From WQUF01 sp031549885 (lineage in GTDB: Bacteria > Bacillota > Clostridia > Clostridiales > Clostridiaceae): DNA of 38,501 nucleotides. The stretch spans positions 1 to 38,501 of the forward strand of contig JAVBPD010000131.1 in assembly GCA_031549885.1 (NCBI GenBank). The letters run 5' to 3'. Position 1 is the first letter of the stretch. The number at the start of each line of letters is the position of its first letter. Position numbers and translations under genes: made by a program. This document shows, in pieces, positions 16,511 to 24,678 of this stretch. The notes beneath the pieces were generated by a model. It had not been told where the DNA came from. It searched no databases and saw only the letters and a list, made by a program, of their open reading frames with translations.

Positions 16511-17455
16511 ATGAAATTTAGAAATATTGAAGTTTCAAATACCATGATTTTTAACACTCAAAGGAGAGCTGTTGCCCATTTAGCTGCTTCTTCTTGGAGA
16601 GAAGCTCCTCATGTTTCAAATATTTACAAACCAGATATAACAGATTTTTATAATGAGTTTATAAAGCTTAATGAGAAAAGAAAAGATGATGGAAAACTTG
16701 AAATTTCATTTAAAGCTTTAATGATTAAAGTAATAGTTGAGGGCTTATTAAAGGCTCCTGAGTTAAATTCTCATATTGAGTATAAAAAAAATAAAAAAAG
16801 AGGTACTCTCCACATTCTTGATGAAATACATGTTGCAATGCCATGGACAGTCTCTGAGGGGAGAGTTATAAATCCAAATATGTTTTATGCAGAAAGTAAA
16901 ACCTTAGAAGAAATGCAAAACGCCATAAATGTTGTCCACAAAAGGCTTGAGAAAACAGATATAGATGAATTGCTATATAGAACAGCTTTTATTGACAACA
17001 TCAATGGATTAAAAAAATTAAAATTTTTAAAAATATTTAGAGCATTTCCTTCTGAACTTACTAAGCATAAAGCTAAAAGGCCATGCAGACTCATTCGAAA
17101 AGAATATTATAAAATACCTCTTCATGAAAAATTAACAGCCAAGGATTTAACTTGTGGAACTGTTACCATTACAAATTATGGAGCTCTATATGAAGATGAA
17201 TTAAAAGGTGTAAATGGATATTATAGCGCTATAAATATTATGCCTCCTCAAACATTTGTAATAGGTATAAGCTCTATTCAAGAAAAAGCTGCCATTTTTA
17301 CAAATGAAAATAAAGCGCAAGAAATCGGCATAAGAAAAATGCTTTCTATGTGCTTAGTAGTTGATTCTAGAATCTATGAACACCATATTATAATGAGATT
17401 TATAAATAGATTAAATGAAATATTTTTAAATCCTAGCGTTATACACAAATGGTAA
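16511..17455 (+). CDS. E2-like acyltransferase paralogue lacking the catalytic HxxxD residues
   Basis: A 314-residue paralogue of the preceding protein, aligning along its whole length (for example PHVSNIYKPDITDFYNEF and EGLLKAPELNSHI). At the active site, where the sister reads DHRAFD, this one reads DSRIYE: the catalytic histidine is Ser286 and the aspartate is Glu290. The core segments TCGTVTITNYGAL and IMPPQTFVIGISSI are kept, so the fold is probably intact. It is expected to be inactive as a classical acyltransferase, perhaps acting as a structural or regulatory partner in a mixed trimer; that is inference. It is separated by 24 nt from its sister and ends at a strong terminator. Confidence 0.72.
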   Translation: MKFRNIEVSNTMIFNTQRRAVAHLAASSWREAPHVSNIYKPDITDFYNEFIKLNEKRKDDGKLEISFKALMIKVIVEGLLKAPELNSHIEYKKNKKRGTLHILDEIHVAMPWTVSEGRVINPNMFYAESKTLEEMQNAINVVHKRLEKTDIDELLYRTAFIDNINGLKKLKFLKIFRAFPSELTKHKAKRPCRLIRKEYYKIPLHEKLTAKDLTCGTVTITNYGALYEDELKGVNGYYSAINIMPPQTFVIGISSIQEKAAIFTNENKAQEIGIRKMLSMCLVVDSRIYEHHIIMRFINRLNEIFLNPSVIHKW

Positions 17456-17458
17456 AAA

Positions 17459-17483
17459 TAGGGATAATTTTAAATTATCCCTA
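17459..17483. terminator. Bidirectional terminator
   Basis: TAGGGATAAT (17459-17468) pairs with ATTATCCCTA (17474-17483) around TTTAA, between the convergent acyltransferase and HAD genes. Confidence 0.75.
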
Positions 17484-18122
17484 AATTAAAATTTTAAAAA
17501 GCTCCTCAACAGTTTTAGCTAAAAGATTAGCCCCTGCATTTTTTAATTCATCAAAATCTCCATATCCATATAAAACTCCAATGCTATCTATTTGATTTTG
17601 CCTTGCACCAAAAATATCGTATTTTCTATCCCCAATCATTACAGCTTTATTAGGAGAAATATTATTAACCTCTAAAACATATTGTATAACTTCTTCTTTA
17701 TTAGATCTAATACCATCTAATTCACATCCACCTACAAAACTAAAATATTTACCTATATTGTGATATTCTAAAATAGTTTTGGCAAAGACGGTAGGTTTTG
17801 ATGTTGCAATCATCATCTTTTTATCTTTTAAACTTTTTAATAAATCCTCTATGCCAGGATATAACGTATTCTCATAAACTCCAAGCCTTGAAAATCTTTC
17901 CCTATATTTGTTTAAAAACACTTCCACCTCTTCCTCACTAAAGCAATAATCTTGCATAAAAATCTCTCTAAATGGCGGACCGATATATTTACAAAGGCTA
18001 TTTAAATCATCAATATGAATATTAAAACTATCTAAAGCATAAGCTATAGATTTAGTAATTCCTTCTTTAGGTTCAATAATGGTGCCATCTAAATCAAACA
18101 AAATAAACTCTTTATCCTTCAT
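17481..18122 (-). CDS. HAD-superfamily phosphatase (phosphoglycolate phosphatase-like)
   Basis: A protein of about 213 residues of the haloacid dehalogenase superfamily. Motif I is FDLDGTI with the nucleophilic aspartate, motif II is ATSK, and motifs III/IV lie in SNKEE and MIGDRKYDIFGA. A helical cap lies between motifs I and II. It most resembles Gph/PpaX-type phosphatases (phosphoglycolate or pyrophosphate), but the substrate cannot be read from sequence. I use ATG 18122; an in-frame GTG at 18131, 4 nt after a run of five G, is also possible. It follows the MuiA-like gene closely on the same strand. Confidence 0.85.
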   Translation of the reverse strand: MKDKEFILFDLDGTIIEPKEGITKSIAYALDSFNIHIDDLNSLCKYIGPPFREIFMQDYCFSEEEVEVFLNKYRERFSRLGVYENTLYPGIEDLLKSLKDKKMMIATSKPTVFAKTILEYHNIGKYFSFVGGCELDGIRSNKEEVIQYVLEVNNISPNKAVMIGDRKYDIFGARQNQIDSIGVLYGYGDFDELKNAGANLLAKTVEELFKILI

Positions 18123-18145
18123 AAAAACCACAAAACCCCCAAAAA

Positions 18146-19606
18146 TTATTCTAATTTTACTGTTTTGTTTTCTGGATAAGTGACTTGATATTTAACTTCA
18201 AATTCCCTAGAAGATCCTTTTTCCAATTTAAAATTCCAATTTAAAATACCGCTTTCTTTATTTAAAACTCCATTAGATATATTTAAAACTTCCACTGCAA
18301 TAGCTTTATTTGCAGAAACAGGAATTTGATCTATAAGCAATAAATTTATGCTTTTATCTTTTAAATTCATAACTTTAATGGTAAAGCTTCTCGTATTTTT
18401 TATGTTATTTTTTATTAAAACCTTACTTCTAAACTTATTTCCAATAGTTCTAGTTACAACTATATCACTATCACAGCCTAAAGAAATTTTAAAAGTCTCA
18501 TCTATATTCTGCAAATTAATAAAGGTCTTTCCAACATACTTATCTTTAAAAAATATATTAGCTTTGCCTTCCAATAAATTTAAATCAGTTAAATTCTTAA
18601 ACGTAGCTGTTAAAAATACATTTTTATCTAATTTTCTAACACAGTAATACATAAATTCAGCTTCTAAACTATGGCTTTCAATTGCAACAATTTTATTTGA
18701 CATAGATGTTTTAATAGAAATCTTTTCATCTAATTTATATTCATATCCAATGATGTTTTCTTGTTTACTAAAATTAGCGCCATAGCTCATTTTTCTTAAA
18801 GAAACTGATTCCTCAAGCACTGCAACCCTTTCTTCTGGAAAATCTAAATACCATGGAGATATATTTGGTAAATTTGTATTAAAACTTGGCTTTAAACTTG
18901 AAATGGTTAAATTAACATCATCCCAATCTTCTCCAGAATGCTGATAAATAGAGGCTTTTAAAATAAATTCTACATTCTCATCTATATCAGCTACCTTAAT
19001 ATCGTAAAGATGAGTAAAACCTGCATCATAAATATAATAGCTTAAAGTTAAATTAAAATTTCCTTCCTCTTCGCATAAAACTAAAACTTCAATTCCATGC
19101 TGATCCTTTGAAGATTCTAAACTTCCAATTTCTATTTTTAATTGTTCCAATTCTTCATTAAGCTTATTTATTTTATTGTTTATTTTAATCTTTTCAATGC
19201 ATAACTTTGTCATGGTTTCTCTAAAAAACTCCATGGCAGCTTCTAAATTCTTTACATCAAAGGGAAAATTATCTCCTGTTATCCTTCTATTATGTTTTAA
19301 AACCTCTTCTTGTTCGCTGCAAACTAATAGCATTCCCTTTTGAAAATCAATTTCATCCTTAATTGATTCTATCTTTAATTTTAAATTAGATATCCTAGTG
19401 CCATCATCAAATTTATTTATTTTACTTAAGCTATAATCTAAAGATACAATTGATGATCCTTCACTTGATGATACGCTTAAAGTTTCAGGATTTAAAGAAA
19501 TAGGAAAATCATTAAAATAAAGCTTATTAATCCCTTTTTCCAAATTAAAGCTTTCATTTCTTGTAATATAAGCTCCCTTTAAAAATACAGTTACATCAGT
19601 AATCAC
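18146..19606 (-). CDS. MuiA-like protein (DUF4140/DUF4139)
   Basis: A 486-residue protein of the mucoidy-inhibitor-A-like family. The N-terminal domain (ITDVTVFLKGAYITRNESF) fits DUF4140. A coiled-coil of about 60 residues (INNKINKLNEELEQLKIEIGSLE) follows. The C-terminal DUF4139 part has the hallmark QHSGEDWDDVNLTISSLKPS and a late beta-rich region. No signal peptide is seen, so it seems cytoplasmic. The function is not established in any member. The start is GTG 19606, 8 nt after AAAGGAG; a GTG at 19615 lies against that site. The HAD phosphatase follows and may be co-transcribed. Confidence 0.8.
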   Translation of the reverse strand: MITDVTVFLKGAYITRNESFNLEKGINKLYFNDFPISLNPETLSVSSSEGSSIVSLDYSLSKINKFDDGTRISNLKLKIESIKDEIDFQKGMLLVCSEQEEVLKHNRRITGDNFPFDVKNLEAAMEFFRETMTKLCIEKIKINNKINKLNEELEQLKIEIGSLESSKDQHGIEVLVLCEEEGNFNLTLSYYIYDAGFTHLYDIKVADIDENVEFILKASIYQHSGEDWDDVNLTISSLKPSFNTNLPNISPWYLDFPEERVAVLEESVSLRKMSYGANFSKQENIIGYEYKLDEKISIKTSMSNKIVAIESHSLEAEFMYYCVRKLDKNVFLTATFKNLTDLNLLEGKANIFFKDKYVGKTFINLQNIDETFKISLGCDSDIVVTRTIGNKFRSKVLIKNNIKNTRSFTIKVMNLKDKSINLLLIDQIPVSANKAIAVEVLNISNGVLNKESGILNWNFKLEKGSSREFEVKYQVTYPENKTVKLE

Positions 19607-19773
19607 TACAATCACTCCTTTAAAAATCCTAATTTAAATTTTGTGTTTATGATAACACAAAAATACCTAATAAAGTAGAGTTAAGTCTTTTATATACTTT
19701 TTTAGATCCATTTAGCATTTTATAAGTTATTATATAAGCAAAGGAAATTAATTATATAGTGGAGGATGATTTT

Positions 19774-21489
19774 ATGTTAAATCCAAAGGATATTAATTTA
19801 TCTGATCTTAAATGGGCTCCTGGTGAAAAGAAAGTAGTAAAGGGTGTAAAAGCAGCTGCAAGCACAGATAATGCAGTAGTAACCTACACCATATTAAAAA
19901 TATTAGAAGAAGGTGGAAATGCAGTAGACGGCGCTATTGCAGGTTGTATGGTGCAGGCTGCAATAGAACCGTTTATGACTAATTACACAGGTACTGTAAC
20001 ATTTTTATTTTATAATGCAAAAGAAAATAAATATTATCAATTAGATTCCACTGGCATATTTCCTCATGATTTACCTGCTCACAAACCTGTGCCTCAAGGA
20101 ATGGGGCCTTACGCTATGATACCACCAAGTTCAGTTATTCCAGGATTTATGCCAGGCTTAAAAGAAATTTATCATAAGTTTGCTACAAAGCCATGGAGCA
20201 GATTGTGCGAGGATGCCATTTGGTGGGCAGAAAATGGACATCATGTATCTAATTTTGAGTTTGAATTTAATTCTACTACAAATGATTTTATTACCTTTTT
20301 CCCTGAAGGGCGTGAATTTTACATGCCAAAATCAAGATTCCCTTTTGTAGGTGAAAGATTTTATTCTAAAGAATTAGCCAAAACTTTAAAAAAAGTTGCA
20401 ACAGAAGGTCCTGACCACATGATCACTGGTGAATGGGCAGATAAATTTATTGAAAAAGCAAATAGCATGGGATGGATGATAAGAAAAGATCATATGATTG
20501 AAAATTTGCCAAGGTGGATTGAGCCTTTAAGGTATGATTTTAAAGGACATGAAATATTATCCTTAGCGCCACCTCAGCAGCAGGGTATATTTATAGCCCT
20601 TGTGCTTGGAATGCTTGAACATCTTAAAATTGAATCTGTTACACCATATTCAGCAGAACATATATTTTACATGGGAAATTCTTTAAAGCTTGCTTTAAAT
20701 ATGTGTGGATACTTTAATGATCCAAATGTTTTATCATTTGATACAAATATGTTTCTTAATAAGGATTTTCATAAATATCTTGCAGGTCTTATAAAAGGCA
20801 TTACACCTAAAGTAGATTTAACACATCATATGAACATGACCACAAGCTCTGCTTGCACAATAGGAATGGACCCTTATTCTGGAGGAGTCGGTAAAATACC
20901 CACTTTACATAAAAATAGCCATCAAGCTCAGCCCTCTGGAAGTTGTGAAATCAGCATAGTAGATAAAGATGGAAACTGGGTTCAAATGATGAATACGCTA
21001 CAAAGCGGTGGTATACCAGGTCAGGTCGTATGCGGCGTACCAATGGTAGGAAGCCATGCACTTCCTAATATTCAAGCAGGTTCAATGACTTATTATCAAA
21101 TAAAAGGTGCAAGAATGAGAAGTTTTATTGGAAACACTATGATACTTAAGGACGGAAAGCCTGTATTGCAGCTTGGCTCTCCAGGAAATGTATACTGCAC
21201 CATACCTCAAGTTTTATGCAATATTTTATTCTTTGGAATGGAACCTTATAAAGCCATATGTGAGCCAAGGATGCTCCCTGTAGAAGAAGGTGGAACTATT
21301 ATTGTTGAAGATAGGATAACTGAAGATGTGCAAAGAAAGCTTTTATCTATGGGAATAAGAATGAAGGTTTCAAGCCCATGGGATTGCCATATGGGGTCAT
21401 TTCAAGTTTGCTATAAAGATGATAAAACTGGTGAATTATGCACCATAGCAGATCCAAGAAGGTGTGGCGTTTCAGATGGAATATTTTAA
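19774..21489 (+). CDS. Divergent gamma-glutamyltranspeptidase-family protein
   Basis: A 571-residue Ntn-hydrolase of the GGT family. Family marks are ILEEGGNAVDGAIAGC, PGFMPGLKEIY, LAPPQQQGIFIALVLGML and the small-subunit start. Where classic enzymes read TTHxSVVD with the nucleophilic threonine, this reads SCEISIVDKDGN with Ser390, so the threonine is a serine and the next two residues differ. The Arg-Glu of the glutamate-binding REtAP motif is replaced (LDSTGIFPHD), and GSPGG becomes GSPGN. There is no signal peptide, so it is cytoplasmic. It is probably not a glutathione-degrading transpeptidase. ATG 19774 follows GGAGG by 8 nt; the in-frame GTG upstream is before that site. Confidence 0.8.
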   Translation: MLNPKDINLSDLKWAPGEKKVVKGVKAAASTDNAVVTYTILKILEEGGNAVDGAIAGCMVQAAIEPFMTNYTGTVTFLFYNAKENKYYQLDSTGIFPHDLPAHKPVPQGMGPYAMIPPSSVIPGFMPGLKEIYHKFATKPWSRLCEDAIWWAENGHHVSNFEFEFNSTTNDFITFFPEGREFYMPKSRFPFVGERFYSKELAKTLKKVATEGPDHMITGEWADKFIEKANSMGWMIRKDHMIENLPRWIEPLRYDFKGHEILSLAPPQQQGIFIALVLGMLEHLKIESVTPYSAEHIFYMGNSLKLALNMCGYFNDPNVLSFDTNMFLNKDFHKYLAGLIKGITPKVDLTHHMNMTTSSACTIGMDPYSGGVGKIPTLHKNSHQAQPSGSCEISIVDKDGNWVQMMNTLQSGGIPGQVVCGVPMVGSHALPNIQAGSMTYYQIKGARMRSFIGNTMILKDGKPVLQLGSPGNVYCTIPQVLCNILFFGMEPYKAICEPRMLPVEEGGTIIVEDRITEDVQRKLLSMGIRMKVSSPWDCHMGSFQVCYKDDKTGELCTIADPRRCGVSDGIF

Positions 21490-21509
21490 TTATTAAACAG
21501 TTAAAGTTA

Positions 21510-21537
21510 TTGGCTCTTAAAAAACATTAAGAGCCAA
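21510..21537. terminator. Bidirectional terminator
   Basis: TTGGCTCTTAA (21510-21520) pairs with TTAAGAGCCAA (21527-21537) around a 6-nt loop, between the convergent GGT-like and reductase genes. Confidence 0.75.
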
Positions 21538-21548
21538 GTTAAAATATT

Positions 21549-22583
21549 TTATTTAAGATAAAGATGCATTGGATAAGTCATATACTCAACAGGGTCAAGC
21601 TTTTCAACAGTAATAAATCCATAAGGCGCATTTAATACAGTAGGTATGCGGTTTACTATAGTTGCACATGTTAATTCAACTGTAGCAGGTTTTTCAACAT
21701 AAAATGAAACATTAGGTTCTCCTATGATTTTCCAATCGCACATATCCCCATCATTTGGGCCGTATACTTTTCCAATACAGGAAGTTTCAATTATAGGCCC
21801 TTGGAAGGTTTCTGTAGTTACAACAGCGCTCATTCCAATGCAATTGCCTTTTTTAATAACTTTTCCAAGAGTTTTTGAATATAGATCTTCATCATAAAAA
21901 TAAGGTACGCATTTTTGAGTTTGAGATTTTATTGTCCAGCCCATTTTAGATGCTAAAACTTCATTAGAGTTCCACACATAGCTTGGTTCAAGCTTTTCAG
22001 GGTGAGCAATTTTTTCTTCAAATTCAGAAGGGGTAAATCCTGCCCCATGAGCTTCTGCAAGGGCAAGCCCATAATCTTCAACATTGTAACTACAAGCGCC
22101 TTCAATTTTGTGTATATTGTGAACGCCACCTGCAACGCATCCAACCATATTAACCCAAAATATATCCTGCATGCCTGCTCCAACAATAGTACACCCTGTA
22201 TCCTTTGCAAGTTTATCTAGTTTATTTGTAAGTTCTGACGAAGTGGTCCATGGGTAAATAGCTTCTTCACAAGTTGAAACAATACTAATGCCTCTTCTTG
22301 CGCATTTTTCAAAATGAGGATAAACATCTTCCATAAAGCTGAATAAAGTTATAACTGCAATATTTGCATCGCATTCATCAAGTACGCTATCTGCATCGCT
22401 TTTTATAGTAACTCCAATTTTAGACGGAAGCCCTGCAAATTCTCCAACATCCATGCCCACTACATCTGGGTTAACATCGATAGCGCCTACTATTTCTGCG
22501 CCCTTTTCATAAAGATATCTTAAAATAGTCTTTGCCATCTTTCCGCAACCATATTGAACAACACGAATTTTTTCTTTATTCAT
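21549..22583 (-). CDS. NAD(P)-dependent reductase, 2,4-diaminopentanoate dehydrogenase-like
   Basis: A 344-residue oxidoreductase. The N-terminal Rossmann fold holds a nucleotide motif (VVQYGCGKMAKTILRYL). It belongs with dihydrodipicolinate reductase-like dehydrogenases and looks most like 2,4-diaminopentanoate dehydrogenase of clostridial ornithine fermentation, as recalled. Features include STCEEAIYPW, GAGMQDIFWVNMV and the late VLNAPYGFITVEKLDP. None of the other ornithine pathway genes (ora, ort) is nearby, so the substrate may differ. ATG 22583 follows GGAGG. A predicted promoter and a 16-bp palindrome sit in the 78-nt gap after the MerR gene. Confidence 0.7.
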   Translation of the reverse strand: MNKEKIRVVQYGCGKMAKTILRYLYEKGAEIVGAIDVNPDVVGMDVGEFAGLPSKIGVTIKSDADSVLDECDANIAVITLFSFMEDVYPHFEKCARRGISIVSTCEEAIYPWTTSSELTNKLDKLAKDTGCTIVGAGMQDIFWVNMVGCVAGGVHNIHKIEGACSYNVEDYGLALAEAHGAGFTPSEFEEKIAHPEKLEPSYVWNSNEVLASKMGWTIKSQTQKCVPYFYDEDLYSKTLGKVIKKGNCIGMSAVVTTETFQGPIIETSCIGKVYGPNDGDMCDWKIIGEPNVSFYVEKPATVELTCATIVNRIPTVLNAPYGFITVEKLDPVEYMTYPMHLYLK

Positions 22584-22599
22584 AATTTTTAACCTCCTG

Positions 22600-22615
22600 T
22601 TTAAGATATCTTAAA
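22600..22615. promoter_or_regulatory. Perfect 16-bp palindrome in the reductase leader
   Basis: TTTAAGATATCTTAAA reads the same on both strands and overlaps the end of the predicted -10 region at 22614-22619. It could be an operator; the bound protein is unknown. Confidence 0.4.
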
Positions 22616-22644
22616 TATAAAGGTTATTCCATGTATAATGTCAA
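22614..22644 (-). promoter_or_regulatory. Predicted promoter of the reductase gene, possible MerR-type spacing
   Basis: On the minus strand TTGACA (22639-22644) is a full consensus -35. Two -10 choices exist: TATATT (22614-22619) with a 19-nt spacer, the stretched spacing used by MerR-activated promoters, or TTTATA (22616-22621) with 17 nt. The MerR gene lies just upstream. Confidence 0.5.
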
Positions 22645-22661
22645 TAGAGTTTGTGAAAAAT

Positions 22662-23495
22662 TTATCTAAATTTAATTGGTATTTGAAGCCTTAAGAACAT
22701 ACTTCGGCTATTATCTGAAAAAATAGGCATTTCAGCTAATACTTCACAGATATAATGGCCATTTATAGTATATCCTCTTTTGTTTATCTCATCTAAAAGC
22801 CTATTTGCATATTCTTTTTCCTTTTCAAATCTATCACAATAAATACAAAGATATGGATTTCTTGGGATTATGGTTATTAAATCCTTATTGACATACTCCT
22901 CATCAACAAAAACAAAAACTTCAGTTGAAATAAATCTTTTTTCTAGCAAATTTTCCTTTCTTAAAATGCTTCCTGCATTAAAAAAGTATATACTAGGAAG
23001 ATTGTTAATTGTTAAACTTTCCTTTAATTCTCTGAGAATTTTTTCATAAACCTCAATTTCATAATCGTAGAAATTTATCTTTGAATCAACCACATAAATT
23101 GCCCGTCTTTCAATGAATTCAAGTAGAATAGTGCCATCGGGAGGGGAATTTTCATAATACTCAAAGCTTTCAATGGTGCGTTCTATAGCTCGCTTTTTAT
23201 AAATTAGATCTTTAATCTCATAATCTATGCTCTCTTTCTTTTTTTCCAAAATATCCTTGATAAAAGGTAGCCTATTTTCACTAAGCTGAATTTTTATATC
23301 CTTAAGGCTCATTCCCATGGATTTCATATGTTGTATCATGTCAAGCTTTGCGCTTTGTTTTACATCGTAGTATCTGTAACCATTAGTTTCATCTGTAAAA
23401 ATAGGAATTAAAAGCCCAAGCTTATCGTAAAGCCTTAAAGTTTGTTTTGAAACTTTATTTAATTGAGCCATTTGACCTATGGTTAATTTACTAAT
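22662..23495 (-). CDS. MerR-family regulator with C-terminal effector domain, ATT start
   Basis: A regulator of about 277 residues. The N-terminal MerR DNA-binding domain reads SKLTIGQMAQLNKVSKQTLRLYDKLGLL, followed by NGYRYYD and a coiled-coil at about 80-120. A C-terminal domain of about 150 residues resembles the GyrI-like drug-binding fold of BmrR/Mta-type activators. The first ATG (23471) would cut off the conserved TIGQ strand. An in-frame ATT at 23495, 8 nt after GGAG, gives a complete domain; no ATG, GTG or TTG lies between the upstream stop and it. The downstream reductase gene has a promoter with possible MerR spacing and is its likely target. Confidence 0.78.
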   Translation of the reverse strand: MSKLTIGQMAQLNKVSKQTLRLYDKLGLLIPIFTDETNGYRYYDVKQSAKLDMIQHMKSMGMSLKDIKIQLSENRLPFIKDILEKKKESIDYEIKDLIYKKRAIERTIESFEYYENSPPDGTILLEFIERRAIYVVDSKINFYDYEIEVYEKILRELKESLTINNLPSIYFFNAGSILRKENLLEKRFISTEVFVFVDEEYVNKDLITIIPRNPYLCIYCDRFEKEKEYANRLLDEINKRGYTINGHYICEVLAEMPIFSDNSRSMFLRLQIPIKFR

Positions 23496-23503
23496 TTTAA
23501 TAT

Positions 23504-23508
23504 CTCCT
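23504..23508 (-). promoter_or_regulatory. Ribosome binding site that decides the ATT start
   Basis: AGGAG on the minus strand lies 8 nt before the ATT at 23495 and 32 nt before the first ATG at 23471, so the rare ATT start fits and the ATG does not. Confidence 0.55.
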
Positions 23509-23559
23509 CTCTAAAAAATGCGCTTATAGCTATATGAGATATGGACCCAATATATTTTT

Positions 23560-24591
23560 TTATTTTTCTATAAAGTTTTCTACATTCTTTATTAATATAT
23601 TTATTCTTCCATCGCCAATTCTTTGTATTTCAAATTTATCGCTATCTTTATAATTGTTCTCATCGATATAAATGTCTATGCTATTATCAACTCTAATCCT
23701 TCTTCTTTTAAATTTGCTATTTATAAATGCCTTATCTACCTCAACTTCTTTAGAAACGCCAGAGGATTCTATTTTTTCTTTAAATGAATCCCTTAAATCT
23801 TCATCTTTTATTACTTCACTTGCAAGCTCATCTAAATTAAATTTATTTTCTTTTTCAAGCTTTGTTTTAATGCCTTCTCTAATATCATAAGATTTTTCTG
23901 CATCGCCTGTATAATTTTCTCTAATCCATTTTTCAGATGTATTTAAAAGGTCCTTAGTGTTATCTCTTTGATTTCTCCCTAAATTGCAATTTAAAAAATC
24001 CTTTATAAAAAACTCCTCATCGTAATCGTCATTTTTCTTAGCAAGCCTTTTATCAATTACATAAGCATTAACTTTATCATTTTCATCATATGGCTTTACA
24101 AACACACACTTTTGTATCCTTTGGGAGCTTGCAGGAAGCCCTGAAACTTGAGAAATAATATCAATTCCAATTTTATCGCCAATAAAATCAACCTTATGAG
24201 CATAATTTTTAATATAATCCATTTTAAATATTCCAATTAAAGGACCTAAATCAGATAGTATAGATACCACCATTAAATCACAAGAAGGTATATTTCCACT
24301 ATTTTTCATTATATTGTACAACCTTTTAGCAAGGGACTTTGAGATTCCAAGCAGATCATCCTCGCATCTAAAAAATTTATGGCAACATTCATTTACAAAG
24401 CTCATATTGTTAAATTTTCCATATTTTACGCTTTCATCCTTTAAGCACTTTGTAACATGCTTCCAGATAAAATTATTTACCTCATCATCTTCTAAATTAA
24501 GATAAAACTCATTATAAACAACGTCATCGCCATTTTGATCAAGTATATGTATTACAGCTTCATTTAATTTTAATTCATTAACATACTCCAA
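23560..24591 (-). CDS. Nucleoid-associated protein (NdpA/YejK family)
   Basis: A 343-residue protein that begins LKLNEAVIHILDQNGDDVVYNEFYLNL, the standard opening of the 37-kDa nucleoid-associated family (PF04245). It continues with FFRCEDDLLGISKSLAKRLYNIM and the C-terminal FKRRRIRVDNSIDIYID. These proteins bind the nucleoid; their exact role is not settled. No membrane or signal segment is seen. It lies alone, upstream of and opposite in gene order to nothing obviously related, with the DUF6106 terminator immediately upstream. Confidence 0.78.
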   Translation of the reverse strand: MEYVNELKLNEAVIHILDQNGDDVVYNEFYLNLEDDEVNNFIWKHVTKCLKDESVKYGKFNNMSFVNECCHKFFRCEDDLLGISKSLAKRLYNIMKNSGNIPSCDLMVVSILSDLGPLIGIFKMDYIKNYAHKVDFIGDKIGIDIISQVSGLPASSQRIQKCVFVKPYDENDKVNAYVIDKRLAKKNDDYDEEFFIKDFLNCNLGRNQRDNTKDLLNTSEKWIRENYTGDAEKSYDIREGIKTKLEKENKFNLDELASEVIKDEDLRDSFKEKIESSGVSKEVEVDKAFINSKFKRRRIRVDNSIDIYIDENNYKDSDKFEIQRIGDGRINILIKNVENFIEK

Positions 24592-24616
24592 ACTTTTCCA
24601 CCCCTTAAAAACTATT

Positions 24617-24657
24617 TTAAAGAAAAAATAACCATCCCCTTAGTTTAGATGATTATT
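24617..24657 (-). terminator. Terminator after the DUF6106 gene
   Basis: On the minus strand a 10-bp hairpin (AATAATCATC with GATGGTTATT, one G-U pair) is followed by TTATTTTTTCTTT. The direction is clear. Confidence 0.75.
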
Positions 24658-24678
24658 TATTTAACGAAAATTTTAATT

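Noticed and set aside
21953..22220. Open frames on both strands inside the reductase gene
   Set aside because: They are shadows of a well-supported gene in other frames, without ribosome sites.
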